Below are positions 18,890 through 27,999 of a stretch of DNA of 64,000 nt, piece after piece. Positions within the stretch are counted from its first letter, which is position 1. Every line of letters begins with the position of its first letter. The notes below the pieces were generated by a model. The model did no database searches, was not told where the DNA came from, and saw only the letters and a program-made list of their open reading frames with translations. The DNA is from an uncultured Pelagibacteraceae bacterium (lineage in GTDB: Bacteria > Pseudomonadota > Alphaproteobacteria > Pelagibacterales > Pelagibacteraceae): NCBI GenBank assembly GCA_902516425.1, contig CABXYE010000001.1, forward strand, positions 59,845 to 123,844, in the 5' to 3' direction. Position numbers and translations under genes: made by a program.

Positions 18890-21800
18890 TATTATTAATT
18901 TTTTTGCTAATTAGTCAAACAGAGGCGTTTGCAAAAAACCCACCTCCTGGTACGGGTACCTCTGATGTTCCTGCAAATATTTTGATAATGTTGGATAATT
19001 CTGGGAGTATGAGGACAAGACTATCCACAACAAATAGTCTCTATTATCCGGTAGATGTTGAAACTGATAGCTCTGGAAATATTTATGTTTTGGAATATGC
19101 TTACGATAGAATTAAAAAATTTGATAGTGCAGGAAATTATCTAACATCTTTTGGAAGATATGGCAGAAATTGTAATCAGTGGAGAGATGCAAGACAATTT
19201 CAAGTCTTTGGTGATCGTATTTATATTGCTGACTACACAGGTAATAGATTAGTAGTCTTAGACTTAAATGGAGGTTGTGTCGCAACAACATCCACAAGGT
19301 TCGCCAGACCCAATGGTATAGCTGTAAATAATAATTATATTTTTGTAGGAAATACTGGATCGACAATTGAAAAATTTAGAAGGAGTAATAACAGTCAATA
19401 TAATTATCAATCATTCAATTCTGGAGATGTTAATTGGGCATGGGGTATGTCTTTTAATAGCGCAGGTAACAGATTAATTGTTTCAAGTATTAGAGGAATA
19501 ATTACTGAATTTGCTACTAGTGGTGATGGAAGCCAATTAAGTTTACAAAGAAAAATAAGTAGGTCAGCAAATATTACTGACAGTGGTTTTGACAGTAGCG
19601 GTAATATATATGCAACTGAAATTAGTAGACTAAGGAAATATAATTCAAGTTTAAGTTATCAATCACAAAAAACAGGATTTCGAAATCCGTATGGAATGCA
19701 TACTGATAGTAGCGACAATATCTACGTATCTGATTACCGTAATCATCGTGTAATAAAATATGATACAAATTTTAATCAATTGTTACAAATTGGTGGTTCA
19801 AGCTCAGCTACAAGAATTTCTGCTGCAAAAAAAGTTATCAGACAAATAGTTTCTAACACTGATCTTACTTCAGGAGCAAATTTTGGATTAATGGAATGGG
19901 GTTCCCCTAGTCGATTGAGACTTCTTGTTCCTATAAGTGATAATGGAGCATCAAGAATATATAATAGTGTTGGTTCGGTACGAGCATCAGGTGGAACTGA
20001 TCTAAACTACGCTTTGAACTTTGCAAGACGATACTATACTGGTCAAACACGATTTGGTGCAGTTCCTAATTATGGTAAATCCTGTGCTCAAAATTATATA
20101 ATTGTTATAAGTGATGGTATTTGGGGAAATCACTCAGGAGTATTAAGTAAAGCCACAGCTTTAAAAGACCAACATAAAGTAAAAACTTTTGCCGTTGGCT
20201 TTGCTTTAAGTGGAGCAAATTATAGGTATTCATCATTAGCAACGGCTGGGGGTACTTCTACCCCTCTTTATGCAGATAATGAGGCACAATTATTAGCAAC
20301 TTTAACAGATGCCATCAAACAAGCTATATCAGGAAAACTTACCTTTACGACCCCTGCTGTTATGTCTGACGTTCAAAGGGGTGATTTTGTTTACCAAGCA
20401 ACTTTTGAATACGCAAGTAATAAGCAATGGGAAGGTAGTATAAAAAAACATAAATTAAATACCAACGGAACTCTTGGTGCAGTATCATGGGATGCAGCAG
20501 AAAAACTTAATAACAAAGATCCAGCTAATAGAAGTATATGGACAACAGGTATTACAACTTCTGGGTTGAATAACTTTGTAACGAGTAATAGAGATGAGTT
20601 AGCAAGCTTAATATTTCCTACATCTTCACCAACTAATACTCAATTAGATAATTTAATTAATTTCATTAGAGGTGTTGATACTTATGATCAAGACGGCGAT
20701 AATAGCACCACTGATAGCATACATAAACTCGCTGACATATATCATTCTAACCTTGTTGTAGTTGGGGCCCCTGAGGCTTCCTCTACGGCATCTAATACAT
20801 CAAATTTTGATAAAACAGATGTGAAATATAGAATTGATAATGGTTATAATAATTTTAAGATTAATAATTCTTGCGGTGTCGTATGTAATAACAGGGAAGA
20901 AGTTATTTATGCAGGATCAAACAATGGTATTCTTCATGCATTTAAAACATCAGACGGTGATGAATTATGGGGATTCATTCCCCCTGCAGTAGCTGGAAAT
21001 TTAGAGCGTATTCCATCTACCAAAGCAAATGCGACTAATCCTATTTACGGAGTAGATGGATCACCAATAGTTAAAGATGTTTATTATGATGATACACCAA
21101 ATGACAATATTTCAAATCCAAGATGGCGGACAATTTTAATTAGTGGGTTGGGTGCAGGAGGAAATGGTTTTTTTGCTTTAGATGTAACTAATGTAAATAG
21201 TCCAAAACAAATTTTTTCAATTAAAAATGATCCAGTAAATCAAGTAATTACTCATTGGGATAACACTGGGTTAAGTAATGATTATAGTTATGCAGGGGGA
21301 AGTATTCTTCCTGAATTTGATTATCGAAAATTGGGAGAAACTTGGTCAAGTCCAAGAATAATAAGAATTAAAGTTGATGGTAAAGATAGATGGGTTTCAG
21401 TTTTTGGGGGTGGCTACAACCAAGCGGTCAATCCAAATTATGGTTCAGCAGTTTTTGTTGTTGATATTGAAAACGAAGGTAAATTGTTAAAAGTTATAGA
21501 TATTGAGGACCAAATAGGCCAAGCTTACGGATGGACAGGTAGACTTTTCAAAAGAGTAGGTGGAGTGTTAGTTCCTGATAGTAATGGAAATGAAAATCAA
21601 AAATTTATTGTTCATGGTAGTGTATGTTATGATCCCAACAAAAGTGAGCACATGACTGCAGAGTTTACACCTAGAGTAAATTTCTCAATTACATATAAAA
21701 CAGTTGGAAATCTTGAGTGTGTAGACTTCGTAGAATTTGATGAAGCTTGGCCTAATACAAGAGAAGGGGGGCCTCCTAAACCAGATTATGGAAATTATAT

Positions 21801-22641
21801 TTTTCGTAAAATGGCAAATGACATAATAAATTCAGTACCAGCAGATTTAACAGTAATAACTGCCGATGGAACCAGTAAAGCCGATTATGAAGGTGCTTTA
21901 GTTTATGCGACCGATCTTGAAGGTAAAGTGACAAAGATAGATTTAACAAAACCCTTCACAATAGATACTAGTTCATCTAGTAGTAAATTTAGAACTATCA
22001 AAGAGGACATTGGTCAGACCACCCTATTCATTACTGAGGCAACTTCAGATAACGGTAGGTTTCTATATACAAGAACAAGCGCAACTATTAATAATGATAA
22101 TAATTTGTGGTTATACTTTGGAACTGGAAATACTCAAAAATTACAAGAGCAATCTGGTCAAATTCAAAACAGACTATATGGAATTAAAGACAAAGATTTT
22201 CCTAATTTTGCCCCAGTATCACCAGCAGGAGATATTTCAAAGTGTAAGACCGCACCAACCTGCCCAAATGCTAGTGATCTAGGATGGTATGTGAATTTAC
22301 CTAATTTTCAAAAATTAACTGCCGAACCAACAGTAGATAAAAATAGAGTTTATTTTCCAATCTATGAACCAACTACAGGAAACAATGCTTGTAAAACAGG
22401 AAAAGCAATTCTAACCGGCTATGATACTAAGTGTGGAAACTCAGTTTTAAATGTTGAAGTTGGTACAGGAGTTTTATCAAAAGTTGTTGTTCAGGGAGAT
22501 AATTTATATGTTGGTATAGCTGGTGTAGCTAAAGAGAATATTGATGGATTTACATCATCTGGAAACATAATCACGGGAAAATCTGGAGCTCAAGGTACCG
22601 GAGGTGCAGTTCAAACCCAGTATTGGAAAGAAATAGATTAA
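18868..22641 (+). CDS. PilY1-like tip protein: VWA domain interrupted by NHL-type beta-propeller, then PilY1 C-terminal propeller
   Basis: ILIMLDNSGSM, then SSGNIYVLEYAYDRIKKFDSAGN...SSDNIYVSDYRNHRVIKYDTNFN, then ISAAKKVIRQIV...SGGTDLNYAL; C-terminal YAGSNNGILHAFKTSDGDELWGFIPP. Confidence 0.9.
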   Translation: MVRLSGIILLIFLLISQTEAFAKNPPPGTGTSDVPANILIMLDNSGSMRTRLSTTNSLYYPVDVETDSSGNIYVLEYAYDRIKKFDSAGNYLTSFGRYGRNCNQWRDARQFQVFGDRIYIADYTGNRLVVLDLNGGCVATTSTRFARPNGIAVNNNYIFVGNTGSTIEKFRRSNNSQYNYQSFNSGDVNWAWGMSFNSAGNRLIVSSIRGIITEFATSGDGSQLSLQRKISRSANITDSGFDSSGNIYATEISRLRKYNSSLSYQSQKTGFRNPYGMHTDSSDNIYVSDYRNHRVIKYDTNFNQLLQIGGSSSATRISAAKKVIRQIVSNTDLTSGANFGLMEWGSPSRLRLLVPISDNGASRIYNSVGSVRASGGTDLNYALNFARRYYTGQTRFGAVPNYGKSCAQNYIIVISDGIWGNHSGVLSKATALKDQHKVKTFAVGFALSGANYRYSSLATAGGTSTPLYADNEAQLLATLTDAIKQAISGKLTFTTPAVMSDVQRGDFVYQATFEYASNKQWEGSIKKHKLNTNGTLGAVSWDAAEKLNNKDPANRSIWTTGITTSGLNNFVTSNRDELASLIFPTSSPTNTQLDNLINFIRGVDTYDQDGDNSTTDSIHKLADIYHSNLVVVGAPEASSTASNTSNFDKTDVKYRIDNGYNNFKINNSCGVVCNNREEVIYAGSNNGILHAFKTSDGDELWGFIPPAVAGNLERIPSTKANATNPIYGVDGSPIVKDVYYDDTPNDNISNPRWRTILISGLGAGGNGFFALDVTNVNSPKQIFSIKNDPVNQVITHWDNTGLSNDYSYAGGSILPEFDYRKLGETWSSPRIIRIKVDGKDRWVSVFGGGYNQAVNPNYGSAVFVVDIENEGKLLKVIDIEDQIGQAYGWTGRLFKRVGGVLVPDSNGNENQKFIVHGSVCYDPNKSEHMTAEFTPRVNFSITYKTVGNLECVDFVEFDEAWPNTREGGPPKPDYGNYIFRKMANDIINSVPADLTVITADGTSKADYEGALVYATDLEGKVTKIDLTKPFTIDTSSSSSKFRTIKEDIGQTTLFITEATSDNGRFLYTRTSATINNDNNLWLYFGTGNTQKLQEQSGQIQNRLYGIKDKDFPNFAPVSPAGDISKCKTAPTCPNASDLGWYVNLPNFQKLTAEPTVDKNRVYFPIYEPTTGNNACKTGKAILTGYDTKCGNSVLNVEVGTGVLSKVVVQGDNLYVGIAGVAKENIDGFTSSGNIITGKSGAQGTGGAVQTQYWKEID

Positions 22642-22670
22642 ATAAGCTTTATCCAACTAAAATAAAAAAA
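22610..22670. repeat. Direct repeat copy 1 (3' end of pilY1-like gene and downstream)
   Basis: TTCAAACCCAGTATTGGAAAGAAATAGATTAAATAAGCTTTATCCAACTAAAATAAAAAAA. Confidence 0.9.
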
Positions 22671-22692
22671 ATTATTTAAATTGTTAAGGTAA

Positions 22693-23478
22693 TCATTTAA
22701 TAGTTATTGTCACCTTTGGTTCCATCGGTTCAAAATAACAAAGGTCAGCTTGTGTTGGATGTTCAGAGGCTTTTATAGCAGCTGAGGTTCCAAAAGAGAT
22801 ATCTATAATGGGAGAAATTAAAGCAACTGTATAGGGGTTCGAAAGTGTATATACCATCACATGGTCGTCTGAAGTGCTCCCATTTGCGTGTTGGGTTTGA
22901 AAAGTTGAAATTACACCCTGATCATAAGTAACAGTTTGTTCATTAGATAAGCCTAAGTTACCGCATTCAGCGTTTCCACATGTTTTCATTTTATCATTCT
23001 TTAAATATAATTCAGCCTCCGCAGCAGTTCCTCCATCCTCTATTACTGGAGTTCTATCATATTTCTCTGTACCGTCTAACGCACCTCCAGGATACGCAGA
23101 ACCAGACAACGCTGCTGTTGTAGTGCAATTTGCAGTTACACCTGAAACTTCTAAGTCAGCTTTTATAGTAAACTTTCTATCAATAGTTACTCTCATATGG
23201 GTATATCTTTCTCCAAGTGGTAATAGTGCAGTGTTGCCGTACGAGGCTGCGGAAGCTCCAGCATTTGCAGAAGCAATATCAACTATTTTGTCGATATTTC
23301 CAATTACAACTGCATTTTCACAACTACTGACGCTTGTACTCGCAGTGCAAAGTTCAACTTTTTTCATTGTAACTTTATATACATCTGCTTTACCAGTAGT
23401 GCTCGCGGAATAAGAATTATTTAAAAAAACTAATAATAAGATTTTTATAAAGATTGTTATTTTAGAAAATTTACTCAT
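22693..23478 (-). CDS. Secreted protein of unknown function
   Basis: 261 aa; signal peptide; Cys pairs; overlaps the end of the upstream gene by 1 nt. Confidence 0.75.
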   Translation of the reverse strand: MSKFSKITIFIKILLLVFLNNSYSASTTGKADVYKVTMKKVELCTASTSVSSCENAVVIGNIDKIVDIASANAGASAASYGNTALLPLGERYTHMRVTIDRKFTIKADLEVSGVTANCTTTAALSGSAYPGGALDGTEKYDRTPVIEDGGTAAEAELYLKNDKMKTCGNAECGNLGLSNEQTVTYDQGVISTFQTQHANGSTSDDHVMVYTLSNPYTVALISPIIDISFGTSAAIKASEHPTQADLCYFEPMEPKVTITIK

Positions 23479-24317
23479 TAATCTGTTCTTGATATTGTTG
23501 ACATTCCTTTAAACTCAACCACAATTTTATTATTTCTTTTTACTTTTTTTAGCAATTCTCCTGACATATCTTTTTCCTTTTTCCAGGCTAAATTACTAAA
23601 AAGACCATCTTTTAGAGATGGACCAGTTCTTGGAGGGTGTATTAATATTATTCTGGCATACCACTCATCTTCAAGACCTTTTTTATCTTTATCATCATAT
23701 GCGAGTTCTAAATTTAAATTTGGATTTAAAAGTAACTCTGAACCTAATTTCATACCTTTAATATCGTCTCTATCTATTCCATCCCACTCATAAGTATTAA
23801 CAAAAATATCAGCCCAATGCATAAAAGGAACTTGAGAAGCTAATCTAAGATCATAACCATCTAAAACTTTTTCGTCAGTTCCATCATCAATTCCAATATA
23901 ATAATTGTAGCCAAAATCTAGTACTGAATTTCTTACCTCAATGCCTAAACTGGATCTCTTATTGCCTATCTCATCAAAATCTAGAAAAGCATTAAATCCT
24001 GTCACTGTAGTTTTATTGTCATTTAAAATTCTTTTACCAAATCCAAGATTTAAAACATTTCTCTCATCATTATTCTTTTCAGTGTTAAAAATAGAGAATT
24101 GCGTAAAAAAATTTCCGTTGGTTGTTTTTTCAATTTCTCTAACTCCTAGAATACTATAATCAGGCTTAAAATTTTCACGTAGATCTATGCTCACCTCTGT
24201 ATCTCCTGTTCCTGGAATTAAATTACCTATGTAACCTGAAATATTATTCAAAATATCATCTGAATAAACATTAGTTGTTATAAAAATTGACAGTATAACG
24301 CCGAAGAACTTTTTCAT
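23478..24317 (-). CDS. Inverse-autotransporter-type (intimin/invasin-like) beta-barrel without passenger
   Basis: FFTQFSIFNTEKNNDERNVLNLGFGKRILNDNKTTVTGFNAFLDFDEIGNKRSSLGIEVRNSVLDFGYNYYIGIDD; ...DGYDLRLASQVPFMHWADIFVNTYEW resembles the IAT beta-domain. Confidence 0.7.
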   Translation of the reverse strand: MKKFFGVILSIFITTNVYSDDILNNISGYIGNLIPGTGDTEVSIDLRENFKPDYSILGVREIEKTTNGNFFTQFSIFNTEKNNDERNVLNLGFGKRILNDNKTTVTGFNAFLDFDEIGNKRSSLGIEVRNSVLDFGYNYYIGIDDGTDEKVLDGYDLRLASQVPFMHWADIFVNTYEWDGIDRDDIKGMKLGSELLLNPNLNLELAYDDKDKKGLEDEWYARIILIHPPRTGPSLKDGLFSNLAWKKEKDMSGELLKKVKRNNKIVVEFKGMSTISRTD

Positions 24318-24324
24318 TCATGAT

Positions 24325-24537
24325 TTATAATAATTTTTTTCTATAAAAAAAAGGTTTTTTTTCATCTAATTTACCGCTAAATACTAAGTAACCATCTTTA
24401 TTACAAAATCTTTTTCCAATAAGATTTAATCCAGCATTAAAAATTTGGCCATGATATGCATCACAATCTTTGCAGTGATATCCTGTACATTTCAAATCCA
24501 GTATTGGAAAGAAATAGATTAAATAAACTTTACTCAA
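24325..24537 (-). CDS. Possible small Cys-rich protein (doubtful)
   Basis: 70 aa ORF with TTG start overlapping pilD stop; contains CTGYHCKDCDAYHGQ; N-terminus is antisense to the duplicated pilY1 tail. Confidence 0.3.
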   Translation of the reverse strand: MSKVYLIYFFPILDLKCTGYHCKDCDAYHGQIFNAGLNLIGKRFCNKDGYLVFSGKLDEKKPFFYRKKLL

Positions 24538-24551
24538 CTAAAAATAAAAAA
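24491..24551. repeat. Direct repeat copy 2 (pilY1 tail-like, next to pilD end)
   Basis: TTCAAATCCAGTATTGGAAAGAAATAGATTAAATAAACTTTACTCAACTAAAAATAAAAAAG; still encodes QYWKEID* in the pilY1 frame. Confidence 0.9.
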
Positions 24552-25286
24552 GTAAATTATTGAAGCCAAAATTAGAAAAGGTCCAAAAGGTATTGCAGTT
24601 TTAAGAGAGCTTTTTCTAGTTATTAAATTAGGAACTGAGAAAATCAAACCTAAAATGGCTGCAATAAATAGTGTGATAAAAATTGATTGAAAACCCAACA
24701 AAAAACCAATTGCAGATAAAAGTTTTGCATCTCCAAAACCCATTGCTTCAACTTTTTTAATTTTTTTATAAGAAATTATTATAAGCCAAATGACAAAATA
24801 ACCTAACAAACCTCCAAATAAAGATGAGAACATATCTTGATTTAGATTTAAAGAAGTTGCCGGAAGAAAATTTTTTATAATACCAATTGATAGTAAAGAA
24901 AAATTTAAACTATCTGGAATGATAAAATGTTTTATATCAATAAAAAAAATAATAAGAAAAATATAAAAGATTAGACTTACAATTATGATGTCTAAATAAT
25001 TAGATACTACAGCAAAAACAAAACATAAAAATAATGCTGAAATCAGTTCCACTACAAAATACTGTAATGAAATTAATTTTTTTCCACACCGGCATCTAAA
25101 TTTTAAAATTATAAATGAAACTAAGGGGATATTATCAAACCAACTGATCTTTTTTTTACATTTTGGACAGAAAGATCTTGTGTAAATAATATCAAGATTT
25201 TTTGGTAAACGATAAATACAAACGTTCAAAAAGCTACCTATCACAGCACCAATTACAAAAATTAGAAAAAAGTTATTCGAAAGCAA
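24534..25286 (-). CDS. pilD: Prepilin peptidase
   Basis: GSFLNVCIYRLPKN, CPKCKKKISWFDNIPLVSF, CRCGKK, GFGDAKLLSAIGFLLG. Confidence 0.95.
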   Translation of the reverse strand: MLSNNFFLIFVIGAVIGSFLNVCIYRLPKNLDIIYTRSFCPKCKKKISWFDNIPLVSFIILKFRCRCGKKLISLQYFVVELISALFLCFVFAVVSNYLDIIIVSLIFYIFLIIFFIDIKHFIIPDSLNFSLLSIGIIKNFLPATSLNLNQDMFSSLFGGLLGYFVIWLIIISYKKIKKVEAMGFGDAKLLSAIGFLLGFQSIFITLFIAAILGLIFSVPNLITRKSSLKTAIPFGPFLILASIIYFFIFS

Positions 25287-25287
25287 A

Positions 25288-25401
25288 TTAGATTTTTATT
25301 TGAGCTGTAATTTCTAAAACTTGCTCAATTATATAGTTTAATAGTATTAAACCATCTTGATACACTATTTCTAAATTGGGTGTAAAAATAGAAATTTCCA
25401 T
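25288..25401 (-). CDS. Candidate 37-aa microprotein
   Basis: Manual reading: MEISIFTPNLEIVYQDGLILLNYIIEQVLEITAQIKI*; fits with 1 nt gaps between the 75-aa ORF and pilD. Confidence 0.4.
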   Translation of the reverse strand: MEISIFTPNLEIVYQDGLILLNYIIEQVLEITAQIKI

Positions 25402-25402
25402 A

Positions 25403-25630
25403 TTAATTAAGTAATGATTTTATATCTTTAATAACGTTTTTAAAAGCCTCTGGTTTCCAAATAAAATAGAAGAAATACACAGACAAAAGAGGAATTAAAC
25501 CAAACCACAACCATTCCTCCCAGTTAAAGCCTTTATATTTTCCTGATGATTTGAGGCCGTTATACCAAGTCAAATAACCAACAACTAATAACCAGCTTAG
25601 GGACATTGAAAGTATTAGTTTTTTTTTCAT
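25403..25630 (-). CDS. Small membrane protein of unknown function
   Basis: 75 aa, two hydrophobic segments, directly upstream of pilD. Confidence 0.55.
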   Translation of the reverse strand: MKKKLILSMSLSWLLVVGYLTWYNGLKSSGKYKGFNWEEWLWFGLIPLLSVYFFYFIWKPEAFKNVIKDIKSLLN

Positions 25631-25684
25631 TTACTTACATTACTATAAATCATAAGTTTTGATATATTATATTAGAATACTAAA

Positions 25685-26575
25685 ATGAAAAAAGCGTTTG
25701 CGTTAATAGAGCTTTTGGTTGTGGTGGCCTTAATCAGTATTTTATCTGCAGTTGGAGTAGTAACATACAACGGTTATGTTTCTACTAGTCAGGATAAAGC
25801 TTCATTATCAAATTTTAATCAAATTGTAAAAACAATGAATAAAGAACTTGCAAATTGTCAAATTAACCCATCTGCACAGGCATTCGCTAATCACAGCTGT
25901 AGCTCAAATTCTGAACCAAGTGTTGGAGGTATTTCAAATTATTTTAAATCTTCTAATCTCAAAAATCCTTATGATGGAAATAAAGATGTCGTTGGTCAAA
26001 ATATTTGTAATAAAGGTGAGGTTGTAATATCAGCATCAAGTGTTTCAGGTTCCTATCAAGTTCAATATGTTTCTCAAAAGAAAGATTTAAAATATACAAA
26101 GGTTGTTGAGTCAAAATGGTCTTCAGAAACAACTTCAGTAATGTCAAAAGAAGAATCGTATAAGTGTGCTTCACAAAACACAAATATGACTGCTACAGCA
26201 ACAGCACCTAGACAAACAATTTTTAATTATACACCACCTCATAGTGGAAGTGGGGCTGGTATAATTGTTGATCAAAATGGTAATATGATATCTGGCCGGG
26301 GAGCTCATGCCTGTGGTCCAAATTGTTTTGATGGCACTATGCCTAATTGGTACACAACGGATGGAAATGGAAACAGAATTTATCCTGGCAGACCCGGAAG
26401 TAATTATAGATGGGTAATGACAGAAGGAGCTTCAGCGAGTGGAAATATTGCATCATCCTGCAATGGTGGTAATTGTAGATATAACTTTGCTGATAATACT
26501 TATACAGTGTTAAGTTCTGGGCAAACTTTCAATGCTGGGGATAGTATTGATACCAGACAACCAATCAATCCTTAG
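25685..26575 (+). CDS. Type IV prepilin-like protein with extended Gly/Asn-rich C-terminus
   Basis: MKKAFALIELLVVVALISILSAVGVVTYNGYV; 296 aa. Confidence 0.9.
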   Translation: MKKAFALIELLVVVALISILSAVGVVTYNGYVSTSQDKASLSNFNQIVKTMNKELANCQINPSAQAFANHSCSSNSEPSVGGISNYFKSSNLKNPYDGNKDVVGQNICNKGEVVISASSVSGSYQVQYVSQKKDLKYTKVVESKWSSETTSVMSKEESYKCASQNTNMTATATAPRQTIFNYTPPHSGSGAGIIVDQNGNMISGRGAHACGPNCFDGTMPNWYTTDGNGNRIYPGRPGSNYRWVMTEGASASGNIASSCNGGNCRYNFADNTYTVLSSGQTFNAGDSIDTRQPINP

Positions 26576-26598
26576 TCTTTATTTGGAATTGTAAGTTA

Positions 26599-27999
26599 TT
26601 ACGAATGTATTGCTCTTTTGTCTACAGATAGAGCTGCCTCTTTAACTGCTTCAGAAAATGTGGGATGGGCATGACATGTTCTTGCAATATCCTCAGAGCT
26701 TGCACCAAATTCCATCGCAATGCCTATTTCAGCTATTAACTCACCTGCGTGTGGTCCAATTAAGTGAGCTCCTAAAACTTTATCTGTATTTGCATCAGCT
26801 AAAATTTTTACAAAACCTTCTGCATCATCAATAGCCTTTGCCCTAGAGTTTGCCATAAATGAGAACTTACCTGTTTTATAATTAATATTTTTTTCTTTTA
26901 ATTGTTCTTCAGTCTTTCCAATAGACGCAACTTCTGGAGTTGTATAAATAACTCCTGGAATTGTGTCATAATTCACATGACCAGACTGACCAGCAATATT
27001 TTCTGCAACTGCAATTCCTTCATCCTCTGCTTTATGTGCTAGCATTGGTCCAGTAATTACATCTCCTATTGCATAAATATTATCTATATTGGTTTGAAAA
27101 CTCTTATTAGTTTTTACTCTATTTTTTTCATCTAATTCGATTCCAATTTTTTCAAGATTAAGTCCATTAGTATTTGGTTTTCTGCCTACAGAAATTAATA
27201 CCACATCACTTTCAAAATCTTTTTGAGCACCATTTTTATCTTTTGTTGAAACGACTGCACTCGAATTTAATTTTTTAATTTTTTCAACTTTATGCTGCAT
27301 ATGAAAATTTATTCCCTGTTTTTTTAAGATTTTCATAAATTCAGTTGAAATTTCTTTATCCATACCAGGAGTTATATGATCTAGAAATTCAACAACGTGA
27401 ACTTCTGTACCAAGTCTAGACCAAACTGATCCCATTTCTAGTCCAATATAACCTCCTCCTACAACAATCATTTTTTTTGGAACTTTCTCAAATTTTAATG
27501 CGCCAGTAGAAGAGACAATAACCTTTTCGTCAAATGCAATACCTGGGAGAGAGACTGGCAATGATCCTGTAGCAATTATTACCTTATCGGCTTGTATTAA
27601 AGTTTCATTTTTTTTTTCATCCCTTATGGAAATTTCATTCTTTGATTTAAAGCTTCCAGCTCCCTTGAAGTAAGTCACTTTGTTTTTTTTCAATAAAAAC
27701 TCCACTCCTTTAGTTAAAACAGTGACGGCTTTGTCTTTGCTTTTCATCATTTTTGGTAAATTAAGTTTTACTTCTCCAATTTCTATTCCCTTATTTGATA
27801 AGTTCTGAACTTTATGATACTCCTCTGATAAATTTAGTAAGCTTTTAGAGGGAATACATCCAATGTTTAAACAAGTTCCTCCCAAAGATCCTCTAGATTC
27901 TATACATGCAGTTTTAAGACCTAATTGAGCGAGTCTTATTGCACAAACATATCCTCCAGGTCCACCGCCAATAACTACTGCTTGAAATTTATCTGACAT
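26599..27999 (-). CDS. lpdA: Dihydrolipoamide dehydrogenase
   Basis: GGGPGGYVCAIRLAQLG, GGTCLNIGCIPSKSLL, AHPTFSEAVKEAAL. Confidence 0.97.
   Translation of the reverse strand: MSDKFQAVVIGGGPGGYVCAIRLAQLGLKTACIESRGSLGGTCLNIGCIPSKSLLNLSEEYHKVQNLSNKGIEIGEVKLNLPKMMKSKDKAVTVLTKGVEFLLKKNKVTYFKGAGSFKSKNEISIRDEKKNETLIQADKVIIATGSLPVSLPGIAFDEKVIVSSTGALKFEKVPKKMIVVGGGYIGLEMGSVWSRLGTEVHVVEFLDHITPGMDKEISTEFMKILKKQGINFHMQHKVEKIKKLNSSAVVSTKDKNGAQKDFESDVVLISVGRKPNTNGLNLEKIGIELDEKNRVKTNKSFQTNIDNIYAIGDVITGPMLAHKAEDEGIAVAENIAGQSGHVNYDTIPGVIYTTPEVASIGKTEEQLKEKNINYKTGKFSFMANSRAKAIDDAEGFVKILADANTDKVLGAHLIGPHAGELIAEIGIAMEFGASSEDIARTCHAHPTFSEAVKEAALSVDKRAIHS

Noticed and set aside
22010-22282. 90-aa plus-strand ORF inside pilY1
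   Set aside because: Alternative frame within a strongly supported long CDS.
24325-24537. 70-aa Cys-containing ORF as a new system component
   Set aside because: TTG start, N-terminus antisense to the duplicated pilY1 tail; listed only at low confidence.
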